Positions 26,203-36,490 are shown, numbered from the stretch's first letter. The stretch: DNA of 46,901 nucleotides from CAZGTQ01 sp964528575 (GCA_964528575.1 CAZGTQ010000290.1:1-46901); one strand, 5' to 3'. Numbers and translations are program-made. Notes: generated from the sequence alone by a model not told the origin.

Positions 26203-28667
26203 CGGTTGTCGTCGGGCTCGTTCGGCGAGCCCTCGTCGGGATCGGTGTCGTTGTCTTGGGGGAGCGCGTCTTGCCCGCCTTCGGCGCCCTCCGCGCCACT
26301 CTCGGGCGTGGGCGCGGGCGCGGGAGCGAGCTCCGACAGGTCGAACGCCGGCAGCGGCTGCGGCTCGGTCGAGATCGGCGCCGGCGCGGCCTCCTGGCGG
26401 CCGCGGAGCAGGAGCTCGTTGCGGCGCGCCGGGTCGATGCCGAGGCTCTCGCCGTCGACGTGACCGGACGCGGGGCTGCGATAGAGCGGGAGCTCGAAGC
26501 TGCGCAGGGCGCGCTCGTCCTCTTCCGAGCCGAACGCCGGGTCGATGATGCGCATCCGGGCGGCGCCCATCACTTCGGCCGCGTCGAGCTTCTTGCGGTA
26601 CGAGAACTCCGCGAGGTCGGCGAAGTCGCGGTCGTGCAGGATGTGCGGCGTGACGAAGAAGTAGAGCGTCGTCACGTTCCGGGTCTTCGATTGGCGCCCG
26701 AAGATCCAGCCGACGAGCGGCAGATCGCCGAGGAACGGGATGCTGCTGCGGTTGTCGTTCTCGTTGTCGGTCACGATGCCGCCGATGACCATCGTGTCGC
26801 CGTCGGGGACGTTGACCGTCGTGTCGATCGAGCGCGTGATCCGCGGCGGGGGGATCGAGCCGCCGGTGAACGTGCCGACGAACGTCGAGACCTCGAGGTT
26901 GATGCCGAGGCGGAGGTAGCGCGAGGCGCTGATCGACGGCGAGATCTGCAGCGTGATGCCCGACTCCTGGAAGCTGTCGAAGTTCTCCTGGGTCTGGCCG
27001 GTGACGCCGCCGGTGGCGGTGATCGTCGTCGTCGGGCGCTCGTCGAGCGTCCGCACCGTCGCGAAGCCGTTGTTGTTGACGAGGACGGACGGCACGTTGA
27101 GCACGTTCGTGTCGTCCTTCGTCTGGATCGCGGCGAGCAGCACCGGCAGCGCGAAGTCGTCGCCGTCGAGGATGCCGGCGGTCAGGCCGCCCATCAGGTT
27201 CGGGACGCGCGCGTCCGGCACCCCGTCGTCGTCCGTGTCGACGAACGACGACAGGCCGAACGACGACACGCCGAACTGACCGAGGTCGCCCTCGCCCGGC
27301 GGGACGTCGCGTGCTCCGCCGAGCTCGACGCCGATGTCGCGCACCTTGGAGCCGGTCAGCTCGATCAGCGCCGTCTCGATCAGCACCTGATCCTGGCGCC
27401 GGTCGAGCTGCTGCACGAGGTCGAGCACCTCCTCGAAGCGCGTCTTGCTCGCGGCGATCAGCAGCGAGTTCGTCCCGGGATCGGGCACGACGACGACCTC
27501 GTTGTCCGAGCTGGAGCCGCCGGTGCCCGGAGTGCCCTGCGGGGCCTGCGTGCGGCCGCCCTGCGTGTCGATCCGCGATGCGTCGCGCAGGAAGTCCTCG
27601 AGGACGTCGGCGAGGTCCGCCGCCGCCACGTTCTCGAGCGCGACGATGTGGTAGTTGCGCTCGGGCTCGACCACGTCGACGTCGAGTCGCGCGATCATGT
27701 CGCGGATGAACGACATGTCCTCCGCCATCGCCATGACGAGCAGCGAGTTCGTGCGCGGGTCGGTCAGGATCTTGGCGTCGCCCTGGCTGGTGCGCGAGAG
27801 CTGCGCGCTGACGCCCTGGGCCGCCGCGCGCTCGCCGCGCTGGCGCGCCTGCTGCTCGACCGTCTGCGCGAGCGCCTCGAGGAGCTGCTCGATGATGTCG
27901 GCGACGTCCTCGGCCGACGCGAACTCGAGCGGGATCACGTCGAAGACCGGCAGCACCTCGTCCTCGACCGCCGACGCCTCGTCGATGATGTAGAGCAGTT
28001 GCGCGAGGTGGTACACCGTCGTGCCGAAGTTCGTCAGGATCAGCGAGTTCGACGAGCCGGCGTTGAGCATGCCGCCCGTGCTCTGGTCGGGCAGCAAGGG
28101 CCGCAGCGACGTCGTGAGCTGGCGCACGTCGGTGTTCGGCAGCGTGATCACCGTGCGGACCAGGACCGCGGGCTGGTCCTTGTACTGCTCGAGGTCGTCG
28201 GGCAGGACGTAGAGGGCGCGCTGCTGGATGCCCGAGCGCGCGCTCGCCTGCTGCAGGCTCTGGATCACGATGACCTTGAGGTGGTCGGGCCCGACTTCGA
28301 TCGTCGCGAAGTCGTTGATGAACATCATGATCTGGAAGAAGCGGTAGAAGTCGTCCTTGGGGATCCGCTTCGTCCCGAACATGCGCACCGTGTCGGCCTG
28401 GAGCAGCGGCCTGGTCTCCTTCGTGTACGTGAAGTTGAGGCCGGTCGCCTGCTGGCAGATCTTGACGAACTCCTCCAGCTTCATCCCGACGTCGACGCCT
28501 TCCGCCTCGGAGAAGTTGAGGATGTAGAACTCGCCCTCCTCCTGGATCGGAGGCGGATCCTGGGCGCCGCCCGGGTTGTTCTGGCCCGGGTTGTTCTGCG
28601 GGGCGGCGGCGGCGGCGGGGGGCGCGGGAGCGGCCGCCAGGGGCAGCGCGAGGAGGAGGGCGATCAT
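26199..28667 (-). CDS. gspD: Type II secretion outer-membrane secretin GspD
   Basis: An 822-residue secretin with a signal peptide (MIALLLALPLAAAPAPPAAA) and a Gln/Asn/Pro-rich linker. An N0-like domain (about 45-140) precedes three N-domain repeats marked by DPRTNSLLVMA and DPGTNSLLIAASK. The secretin core carries VPDGDTMVIGGIVTDNEND and IPFLGDLPLVGWIFG. The C-terminal tail (about 720-822) is Pro/Ala/Glu-rich and acidic. It is the first gene of the operon gspDEFGHIJ. GspC, GspL and GspM, which usually link the secretin to the platform, are not encoded here. A candidate promoter lies about 80 bases upstream. Confidence 0.95.
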   Translation of the reverse strand: MIALLLALPLAAAPAPPAAAAAPQNNPGQNNPGGAQDPPPIQEEGEFYILNFSEAEGVDVGMKLEEFVKICQQATGLNFTYTKETRPLLQADTVRMFGTKRIPKDDFYRFFQIMMFINDFATIEVGPDHLKVIVIQSLQQASARSGIQQRALYVLPDDLEQYKDQPAVLVRTVITLPNTDVRQLTTSLRPLLPDQSTGGMLNAGSSNSLILTNFGTTVYHLAQLLYIIDEASAVEDEVLPVFDVIPLEFASAEDVADIIEQLLEALAQTVEQQARQRGERAAAQGVSAQLSRTSQGDAKILTDPRTNSLLVMAMAEDMSFIRDMIARLDVDVVEPERNYHIVALENVAAADLADVLEDFLRDASRIDTQGGRTQAPQGTPGTGGSSSDNEVVVVPDPGTNSLLIAASKTRFEEVLDLVQQLDRRQDQVLIETALIELTGSKVRDIGVELGGARDVPPGEGDLGQFGVSSFGLSSFVDTDDDGVPDARVPNLMGGLTAGILDGDDFALPVLLAAIQTKDDTNVLNVPSVLVNNNGFATVRTLDERPTTTITATGGVTGQTQENFDSFQESGITLQISPSISASRYLRLGINLEVSTFVGTFTGGSIPPPRITRSIDTTVNVPDGDTMVIGGIVTDNENDNRSSIPFLGDLPLVGWIFGRQSKTRNVTTLYFFVTPHILHDRDFADLAEFSYRKKLDAAEVMGAARMRIIDPAFGSEEDERALRSFELPLYRSPASGHVDGESLGIDPARRNELLLRGRQEAAPAPISTEPQPLPAFDLSELAPAPAPTPESGAEGAEGGQDALPQDNDTDPDEGSPNEPDDNR

Positions 28668-28973
28668 CGGCGGTCGAGACTTCGCTGAGCGTTGTATCCC
28701 GTTGAAAGGAAGCGAGTTAGACCCCGCACCGGCGCGGTCGCGGGCATTGTGGTGACCCGTGGAGGCCAAGTCAAACCCGCGCTCGACGTGCGGCGCGGCC
28801 CGTGCGGGCATCCGGGAGACGCCGAGCGGGCGCAGGATCTTCCCGCGGCATCGGGTTTCGACCGGATCCGGGTCGATCTGGAGGATGTCGCGGCGGCCGC
28901 GCGCTAACGTTGCGCGCCCGCCGTTCGGCGAGCCTGCGGCGCGCGTTCCCCTCGGCCGTTCTCCCGACCCGCC
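28668..28973. other. 306-base intergenic region between divergent gspD and nhaA
   Basis: No convincing gene. It contains a promoter-like site for the T2SS operon (28746-28774, minus strand) and a less GC-rich pocket near 28680-28720. A near-dyad centred on AACGTT (about 28901-28915) lies about 60 bases before nhaA. Short open frames here lack coding character. Confidence 0.6.
28746..28774 (-). promoter_or_regulatory. Candidate promoter of the T2SS operon
   Basis: On the minus strand TTGACT (28769-28774), 17-bp spacer, CACAAT (28746-28751). The -35 box matches 5 of 6 and the -10 box 4 of 6 consensus bases. It predicts a leader of roughly 70 bases before the gspD ATG. Confidence 0.5.
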
Positions 28974-30296
28974 ATGACCTCGACGGCACCGCCGCCCGAT
29001 CCGAAAGCTCGTCCCCACGCCGCGCACTCGAGCCACGGGAGCCCGAAGAAGGGCATCGTCAGCCTGCTGCTCGAGTTCTCGCTCCCGCTGATCGCCGGAG
29101 TGTTCGCCGCGCTCGCGTTCGCGAACGTCGCGCCCGAGACGTACCACCGCATCGTCGAGTGGGCGCCGTTCGGCGAGAGCGTGACGGTGTTCGGCTACAC
29201 GCTCACGCTCCACTTCCTGATCAACGACATCTTCATGGTCTTCTTCTTCGGCATCGCCGCGAAGGAGATCACCGAGGCCTGTCTCCCGGGCGGCAGCCTC
29301 AACCCGCCGACGAAGGCGGTCAACCCGCTCCTCGCGACGATCGGGGGCGTCGCGGGACCGATCGGCGTCTTCTTCCTGCTCGCGTGGGGGGCGTCGTCCG
29401 CCGGGATGGTGCCGGCGGGCGTGACGTGGGAGCAGTTCTCGAACGGCTGGGGCGTGCCGACGGCGACCGACATCGCCCTCGCCTGGCTCGTCGCCCGCGC
29501 CGTGTTCGGCAAGGGCCACCCCGCGATCAACTTCCTGCTCCTGCTCGCGGTCGCCGACGACGCGATCGGCCTCGTCATCATCGCGATCTTCTACGGCGAT
29601 CCGGCCCATCCCGCGGCCTGGCAGTGGCTCCTGCTCACCCTGGCCGGCTGCGCCGTCGCCTTCGGTCTGCGCAAGGCGGGCGTGCGCAACTGGATCCCGT
29701 ACGTCGCGATCGCCGGCCCGATCGCCTGGTGCGGCCTGATGATGGCGCACCTGCACCCGGCGCTGGCGCTCGTGTTCATCGTCCCGTTCCTGCCCGGGCC
29801 ACGGCGCGACACGGGCCTGTTCGCCAGCGAGGACGAGGTCGACCGCATGGGGCCCGACGTGGCCCGCGACCTCGGGCTCGAGCACTCGGCGCTCGAGAAC
29901 TTCGAGCACAGCCTCAAGACCTTCGTCGACATCGGCCTGTTCTTCTTCGCGTTCGCGAACGCCGGCGTCGCGTTCGCCGGCATCGGCGCGCTCACCTGGG
30001 TCATCCTCGCGGCGCTCGTCGTCGGGAAGACGGTCGGGATCACGTTCTTCGGCCTGCTCGGCGTGAAGATCGGCTTTCCGCTGCCCGAGCGCATGCGCCT
30101 GAAGGAGCTCGTGATGGCCGGCTTCGTCGCCGCGCTCGGTCTCACGGTCGCGCTCTTCGTCGCCGGCGAGGCGTATCCCGACCCAGCCCTGCAAGGACAG
30201 GCGAAGATGGGAGCGCTGTTCTCCGGTCTCGTGGGCATCGCCGCGATCGCGCTCGGCCGCGTCCTGGGCGTGGGCGGCTCGCGCGAGGACCGCTGA
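28974..30296 (+). CDS. nhaA: Na+/H+ antiporter NhaA
   Basis: A 440-residue antiporter with about 12 membrane segments. The conserved ion-site pair is D195-D196 in LLAVADDAIGLVIIAIFY, preceded by VPTATDIALAWLVARAVFG (the TDIAFA motif of helix IV). LHFLINDIFMVFFFGIAAKEI is the helix II block. It would export Na+ in exchange for protons in the inner membrane. An extra His/Pro-rich N-terminal segment of about 25 residues precedes the first helix. The following ptsN-like gene starts 16 bases after its stop, so the two are probably co-transcribed. Confidence 0.9.
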   Translation: MTSTAPPPDPKARPHAAHSSHGSPKKGIVSLLLEFSLPLIAGVFAALAFANVAPETYHRIVEWAPFGESVTVFGYTLTLHFLINDIFMVFFFGIAAKEITEACLPGGSLNPPTKAVNPLLATIGGVAGPIGVFFLLAWGASSAGMVPAGVTWEQFSNGWGVPTATDIALAWLVARAVFGKGHPAINFLLLLAVADDAIGLVIIAIFYGDPAHPAAWQWLLLTLAGCAVAFGLRKAGVRNWIPYVAIAGPIAWCGLMMAHLHPALALVFIVPFLPGPRRDTGLFASEDEVDRMGPDVARDLGLEHSALENFEHSLKTFVDIGLFFFAFANAGVAFAGIGALTWVILAALVVGKTVGITFFGLLGVKIGFPLPERMRLKELVMAGFVAALGLTVALFVAGEAYPDPALQGQAKMGALFSGLVGIAAIALGRVLGVGGSREDR

Positions 30297-30312
30297 CGCA
30301 CCGCCACGACCC

Positions 30313-30792
30313 ATGCAGCTCACCGATCTGATCGAGCCGCGCGACTTCTTGATCGGCTTCGAGCCCGCCGACAAGTGGGAGGCGGTGCGCGCGTTGCTCG
30401 AGCACCTCGTCGCGGTCGGCCGCGTCGACGCGGCGCGCAAGGACGACCTGCTCGAGCGCATCCTCGACCGCGAGCGCTCGATGTCGACCGGCATGGAGCA
30501 CGGCGTCGCGATCCCGCACGCGGCGGTCGAGGGTCTCCCGCGCGCCGTCGCCGGGATCGGGGCCGTCGCGACGCCGGGCGGGCTCGCGTTCGAGAGCATC
30601 GACGCGCGGCCGACCTATCTCGTCGTGCTGCTCCTGATCCCCAAGGCGCAGAAGCTGCTCCACATCCGCACGCTCGCCGAGATCGCGCGCGTCCTCTCGC
30701 GCGAGGGCGTGCGCCAAGCCCTCGTGTCCGCGCGCACGCCCGACGAGGCCTGGCACGCGCTCGCCGAGGGCCAGGCGGCGGTCGGCGGTTAG
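30313..30792 (+). CDS. PTS IIA domain protein, PtsN (EIIA-Ntr) type
   Basis: A 159-residue fructose/nitrogen-type IIA domain. The phosphorylatable histidine is H69 in HGVAIPHAAVEGL, with the conserved H63 nearby (STGMEHGVAIPH). LLLIPKAQKLLHIRTLAEIARVL is the later family block. No sugar permease accompanies it, so a regulatory role is more likely than transport. Its position directly behind nhaA suggests control of ion transport, by analogy with EIIA-Ntr action on potassium transport; this is inference. It converges on the Sua5-phosphatase gene with 22 bases between stops. Confidence 0.85.
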   Translation: MQLTDLIEPRDFLIGFEPADKWEAVRALLEHLVAVGRVDAARKDDLLERILDRERSMSTGMEHGVAIPHAAVEGLPRAVAGIGAVATPGGLAFESIDARPTYLVVLLLIPKAQKLLHIRTLAEIARVLSREGVRQALVSARTPDEAWHALAEGQAAVGG

Positions 30793-30814
30793 GTTCGGGC
30801 CGCTCCCCGCGGCG

Positions 30815-31954
30815 CTACGCGCCCGTGACCCAGTCGCCCAGGCGGCCGCGGATCGCCGCGTCGATGCGCTCGGCGCACGTCGCGTAATCCGCGGCCGAGC
30901 CCCCGATCGGATCGGGCACGTCCTCGCCGTGCGGGTCGATCAGCACCACGTGCTTCGCGCGCGCCGGCGGCAGCATCGCGCGCAGCGCCTCGAGGTGGCT
31001 CGCCGTCATGCAGTACACGCGATCGGCGGCGACGACGTCCGCGAGGATCGCGGGCGCGGAGCGGTGGCCCGAGAGGTCGATCCCGAGCTCGGAGAGCACT
31101 GCGATCGCGTGCGGAGCCGCACGCTCGCCGGCGCCGGCCGCGACGCCCATCGAGCGCACGGAGAAGCCGAACGCCGCGAGGCCGTCCTCGTCCGCCGCGC
31201 AGCCGAGCGCCTGGGCGATGCGGTGGCGCGCGAGCCCCTCGGCCATCGGGCTGCGGCACGTGTTGCCGGTGCAGCAGAACGCGATGCGCAGGCCCGCGGT
31301 GCGGCGCAGATCGGCCACCGGCAGCAGACCCTCGCGTAGCAGCGCGAACGCGCCGCGGCCCAGGCGCAGGACGCCCGAGGGCTCGCCCAGCCGCGCCGGG
31401 CCGCCGTCGAGGACGAGCGCGACCTGCGCGCTGCCCGCGAAGGCCTCCGCGATCGCGGGCGCCCGCGTCAGCGGCGCCTCCGAGGCCCGGTTCGCCGACG
31501 TCATGACGACCGGGAAATCGGCCTGCGCGAGAATGGCTGCGGTGCCCAGGTGCGCGGGGAAGCGCACGCCGGTCCAGCCCTCGTGCGTGACGCCCTCGAG
31601 GCCCGCGGGCACGCCCTCGAGGACGAGCGTCAGCGGCCCCGGCCAATAGCGCTGGACGAGCCGGCGGGTGAGCGCGCGGACGTGCTCGAACCGCTCGACC
31701 GCGCTCGCGTCGCCGACGTGCCACGTCAGCGGCCGGTCGGCCGGGCTGCCCTTGAGCTCGCGCAGCGCCGCGACCGCGGCGGCGTCGTCCGCGCGCGCGG
31801 CGAAGCCGTAGACCGTCTCGGTGGGGAGCGCGACGATCGCGCCCGACGCCAAGAGATCGACGACGCGGCGGCGGACCTCGCGCGGGGGCGCGGCGTCCCC
31901 GCAGGTCACCAACTCGAGGGTGGGGCTCATCGGCGAGGCGTGGTCATCGACCAT
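30815..31954 (-). CDS. Fusion of threonylcarbamoyl-AMP synthase (Sua5/YrdC) and low-molecular-weight protein-tyrosine phosphatase
   Basis: A 379-residue two-domain protein. Residues about 15-210 are a YrdC/Sua5 domain (GAIVALPTETVYGFAARAD; LKGSPADRPLTWHV; PGPLTLVLEG; VVMTSANRASE), which makes threonylcarbamoyl-AMP for tRNA t6A. Residues about 222-379 are a low-molecular-weight phosphatase: P-loop FCCTGNTCRSPMAEG with C228 and R234 (CX5R), and the general-acid loop VPDPIGGSAADY. In Bacillus the same two functions are neighbouring genes (ywlC, ywlE). The first ATG at 31954 is used; a second in-frame ATG lies eight codons later. Confidence 0.9.
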   Translation of the reverse strand: MVDDHASPMSPTLELVTCGDAAPPREVRRRVVDLLASGAIVALPTETVYGFAARADDAAAVAALRELKGSPADRPLTWHVGDASAVERFEHVRALTRRLVQRYWPGPLTLVLEGVPAGLEGVTHEGWTGVRFPAHLGTAAILAQADFPVVMTSANRASEAPLTRAPAIAEAFAGSAQVALVLDGGPARLGEPSGVLRLGRGAFALLREGLLPVADLRRTAGLRIAFCCTGNTCRSPMAEGLARHRIAQALGCAADEDGLAAFGFSVRSMGVAAGAGERAAPHAIAVLSELGIDLSGHRSAPAILADVVAADRVYCMTASHLEALRAMLPPARAKHVVLIDPHGEDVPDPIGGSAADYATCAERIDAAIRGRLGDWVTGA

Positions 31955-31958
31955 CTGC

Positions 31959-31993
31959 TTGGGTGGGCCGCACGGGCGCTGCTAGCCTAGCAG
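31959..31993 (+). promoter_or_regulatory. Candidate promoter with overlapping dyad upstream of the histidine kinase
   Basis: TTGGGT (31959-31964), 18-bp spacer, TAGCCT (31983-31988), each matching 3 of 6 consensus bases. The perfect dyad CTGCTAG-C-CTAGCAG (31979-31993) overlaps the -10 box. Its outer CTG..AG....GCAG pattern resembles the repeats upstream of dnaK. Confidence 0.35.
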
Positions 31994-32105
31994 TCCGTTG
32001 AGGAACTTCCACGCCGCCGAGCAGGCGTCGCGCCTCCCCCGTGGAGCGCACTGACGGCGCGCTACCAGCGCCGCGCATCGGCGAGCACAAAGCGCGACGA
32101 GGACC

Positions 32106-32879
32106 ATGGACCAGCCCACCGGCGACGCTCCGGCCGGCCGGCGCGAGCGGCTCTCGCGACTGGCGCGGGGCCTGGCGCACGAGATCAAGAACCCGCTGTC
32201 GACGATGTCGATCAACCTCGCGCTCCTCCAGGAGGAGTGGGAGAAGGCGGCCGCTGCGCGCAACCCCGACCGCCCGGCCCTGACCCCGCGCGAGGAGCGC
32301 TCGCTGCGGCGGATCAAGACGCTCCAACGCGAGGTGCACCGGCTCGAGCACATCCTCGAGGAGTTCCTGCACTACGCGCGCGGGGCCGAGGTCAACCGCA
32401 AGCCGGAGGACATCTCGCGCCTCGTCAAGGGCTTGCTCGACTTCGTCGAGCCCGAGAACGAGGCCGCGGGGATCCGCCAGCACGTCGAGCTCCCGATCGG
32501 CCTGCCGCTCGTCTTGTGCGACGAGGCGGCGATCAAGCAGGCGGTGCTCAACCTGCTCGTCAACGCGCGGCAGGCGATGCCGGACGGCGGCGAGCTGCTC
32601 GTCCGCGCGCGGCGCGCCGGCAATCAGGTCGAGCTCTCGATCACCGACACCGGTATCGGGATGACGCCCGACCAGATCGAGCACTGCTTCGACGAATACT
32701 GGTCGTCGAAGAAGGGCGGCTCGGGCCTCGGTCTCGCGACGGCGCGGCGCGTCGTGCAGGACCACGGCGGCACGATCACCGCGATGAGCGACCTCGGCCG
32801 CGGGACGAGCTTCTCGATGTTCCTGCCGCTCGCGGTCGAGCTCGCCGGCGGCAAGCGCGAGGCGGAGGAGACGGCGTGA
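32106..32879 (+). CDS. Soluble histidine kinase of the NtrB type, without sensor domain
   Basis: A 257-residue kinase. The H-box is ARGLAHEIKNPLSTMSINL with phospho-acceptor H25. The ATPase domain carries LLVNARQAMPDG (N box), ITDTGIGMTPDQIEHCFDEY (G1/F) and GSGLGLATARRVVQDHGG (G2). The protein starts only about 20 residues before the H-box, so there is no PAS, GAF or membrane input domain; the signal must come from a partner. GAGGA a few bases before the ATG serves as ribosome-binding site. It overlaps the response-regulator gene by four bases (GTGA). Confidence 0.92.
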   Translation: MDQPTGDAPAGRRERLSRLARGLAHEIKNPLSTMSINLALLQEEWEKAAAARNPDRPALTPREERSLRRIKTLQREVHRLEHILEEFLHYARGAEVNRKPEDISRLVKGLLDFVEPENEAAGIRQHVELPIGLPLVLCDEAAIKQAVLNLLVNARQAMPDGGELLVRARRAGNQVELSITDTGIGMTPDQIEHCFDEYWSSKKGGSGLGLATARRVVQDHGGTITAMSDLGRGTSFSMFLPLAVELAGGKREAEETA

Positions 32880-34264
32880 GCGACGGCGTGAAGGAGGAGG
32901 TCGGCGAGGGGGCGCGCGTGCTGATCGTCGACGACGACGAGGGTCATGCCGAGGCGCTCTCGGACGCGCTCGAGGCGGACGGCTACCGCTGCACGATCGC
33001 GACGTCGGGCCCCGAGGCGGTCGAGCGGATGGGGGAGTCGAGCTTCGAGGCGGTGCTCACCGATCTCGTCATGCGCGACGTCGACGGGCTCGAGGTGCTG
33101 AGCGAGGCGCGCACGCTGCAGCCGGAGGCCGCGGTGCTGCTCGTCACCGGCCACGCGCGCGTCGAGAGCGCGGTCGAGGCGATGCAGAAGGGCGCGGCCG
33201 ACTATCTCGAGAAGCCGGTCATCATCGCGGAGCTGCGCAGCCGCCTGGCGCGCGCGATCGAGCACCGCGCGCTGCGGCGCGACCTCGTCGAGCTGCGCCG
33301 ACAGATCGACAAGCGCTACGGCTTCGAGGGCATCCTCGGCAGCTCGCCGCCGATGCAGCGGCTGTTCGACGTGCTCGCCCGCATCAGCGAGAAGGACGCG
33401 ACGGTGCTGATCCTCGGCGAGAGCGGGACGGGCAAGGAGCTCGTCGCGCGCGCGATCCACACGAACAGCGCGCGCCGCGACGCGCACTTCGTCGCGGTGA
33501 ACTGCGCCGCGCTCAGCGAGGGGCTGATCGAGTCCGAGCTGTTCGGACACGTCAAGGGCGCGTTCACGGGGGCGGTGTCGGCGAAGGAGGGTCGCATCGT
33601 CTACGCCGACCACGGCACGCTGTTCCTCGACGAGGTCGGCGACATGCCGCTCGACACGCAGGCGAAGCTCCTGCGCGTGCTCGAGACGCGCGAGGTCGTC
33701 CCGGTCGGCGGCAATGCGGCGCGCAAGGTCGACGTGCGGCTGCTCGCAGCCACGAACCGCGATCTGCGCGCGATGGTCGCCGAGAGCACGTTCCGCGAGG
33801 ATCTGCTCTACCGCCTCGAGGTGATCGTCCTCGAGCTCCCGCCGCTGCGCCAGCGCCCCGGCGACGTGCCGATCCTGATCGACCACTTCCTGCGCGAGCT
33901 CGCCGCCGAGCACGGCCGCGACGTGCGCGGCATCTCGCCCGAGGCGCGCGCGCTGCTCGTGCGCTTCGAGTGGCCGGGCAACGTGCGCCAGTTGCGCAAC
34001 GCGATCGAGAACATGGTGCTGCTCTCGCGCGCCGACGTGCTCGACGTCGACGACGTGCCCGAGGAGATCCGCGGCTCCGCGCGCGCCGGCGGAGCGGCCG
34101 GCGGCCTCTCCGACCTGGCGGGCCGCTCGATGGCGGAGATCGAGCGCGCCGCGATCGCCGCGAACCTCGAGCTCGTCGGCGGCAACCGCCAGAAGGCGGC
34201 CAAGATCCTCGGGATCGGGGAGCGCACGCTCTACCGCAAGATCAAGGAGTACGGCCTGTCGTAG
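32876..34264 (+). CDS. NtrC-family sigma54-dependent response regulator
   Basis: A 462-residue enhancer-binding protein. The receiver domain has acidic pocket DDDE (about 19-22), phospho-acceptor D63 in LTDLVMRDVDG, and K in EKPV. The AAA+ domain has Walker A GESGTGKE at 181-188, the sigma54-contacting loop GAFTGA at 228-233, Walker B LFLDEVGDM, and arginine-finger region FREDLLYRLEV. A Fis-type HTH (NRQKAAKILGIGERTLYRKIKEYGL) ends the protein. GAFTGA is intact, so it should activate sigma54 holoenzyme. It is coupled to the kinase gene and lies 170 bases before dnaK. Confidence 0.95.
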   Translation: MSDGVKEEVGEGARVLIVDDDEGHAEALSDALEADGYRCTIATSGPEAVERMGESSFEAVLTDLVMRDVDGLEVLSEARTLQPEAAVLLVTGHARVESAVEAMQKGAADYLEKPVIIAELRSRLARAIEHRALRRDLVELRRQIDKRYGFEGILGSSPPMQRLFDVLARISEKDATVLILGESGTGKELVARAIHTNSARRDAHFVAVNCAALSEGLIESELFGHVKGAFTGAVSAKEGRIVYADHGTLFLDEVGDMPLDTQAKLLRVLETREVVPVGGNAARKVDVRLLAATNRDLRAMVAESTFREDLLYRLEVIVLELPPLRQRPGDVPILIDHFLRELAAEHGRDVRGISPEARALLVRFEWPGNVRQLRNAIENMVLLSRADVLDVDDVPEEIRGSARAGGAAGGLSDLAGRSMAEIERAAIAANLELVGGNRQKAAKILGIGERTLYRKIKEYGLS

Positions 34265-34280
34265 CGGCCCGGCGCACGAG

Positions 34281-34314
34281 CTGCCAGATCGGCGCAAGCC
34301 TGTCAGTTCGGCAG
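34281..34314 (+). promoter_or_regulatory. Tandem 13-bp sites upstream of dnaK, candidate enhancer
   Basis: CTGCCAGATCGGC (34281-34293) and CTGTCAGTTCGGC (34300-34312) match at 11 of 13 positions with a 19-base period. The second extends to CTGTC-AGTTC-GGCAG, a near-dyad. They lie about 100 bases upstream of the -24/-12-like site, where NtrC-type activators usually bind. Confidence 0.4.
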
Positions 34315-34352
34315 GTGAGGGGCCTTCTCGGGGCCGTGCGGGTCGACGGGAG

Positions 34353-34393
34353 GTGCCAGGACGCCTCGCTCCGACCCTGGCACGGAGTTTGTT
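34353..34393 (+). promoter_or_regulatory. Sigma54-like -24/-12 site within an inverted repeat upstream of dnaK
   Basis: TGGCACG (34378-34384), four bases, then TTGTT (34389-34393) fits the sigma54 layout TGGCACG-N4-TTGCW except for the C of the -12 GC. The -24 half is also the right arm of an inverted repeat, GTGCCAGG (34353-34360) / CCTGGCAC (34376-34383). The predicted transcript start is near 34404, before AAGGAG at 34424-34429. Confidence 0.4.
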
Positions 34394-34434
34394 CCCCGCG
34401 TGGTCAACACGCACGGGACAGCGAAGGAGTCAGC

Positions 34435-36345
<1,911 letters not shown>

Positions 36346-36350
36346 TGGCG

Positions 36351-36415
36351 CCGGCCGAGTAGCCAGCCGGCCAGGGCCGGCCGAGTCGATAGCCGGCCAG
36401 GGCCGGCCGAATCGA
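36351..36415. repeat. 26-bp tandem repeat after dnaK
   Basis: CCGGCCGA starts at 36351, 36377 and 36403. Two longer 23-base copies at 36367-36389 and 36393-36415 differ at one base. The repeat begins five bases after the dnaK stop. Each copy holds GGCCnGGGCCGGCC-type self-complementary sequence and could fold in RNA. Confidence 0.7.
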
Positions 36416-36447
36416 GAGATCGAACAGACCTTCCCCCTTTCGAGAGA

Positions 36448-36490
36448 GAGCCGCGCGCGGTCCGCGAAGCCGCGCGCGGCTCGTTCGTTG
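36448..36490 (+). terminator. Strong stem-loop terminator of dnaK
   Basis: GAGCCGCGCGCGG (36448-36460), nine-base loop, CCGCGCGCGGCTC (36470-36482): a perfect 13-bp stem followed by GTTCGTTG. It is about 100 bases after the dnaK stop. Confidence 0.65.

Noticed and set aside
31985..32015. Insertion-sequence end resembling CAGTCCGTTGA-type termini after the dyad at 31979
   Set aside because: Only a short similarity by memory, with no matching second end, no transposase and no target duplication visible.
34265..34434. CIRCE (HrcA) element upstream of dnaK
   Set aside because: No TTAGCACTC-N9-GAGTGCTAA-like sequence is present. The dyads found have a different sequence and spacing.
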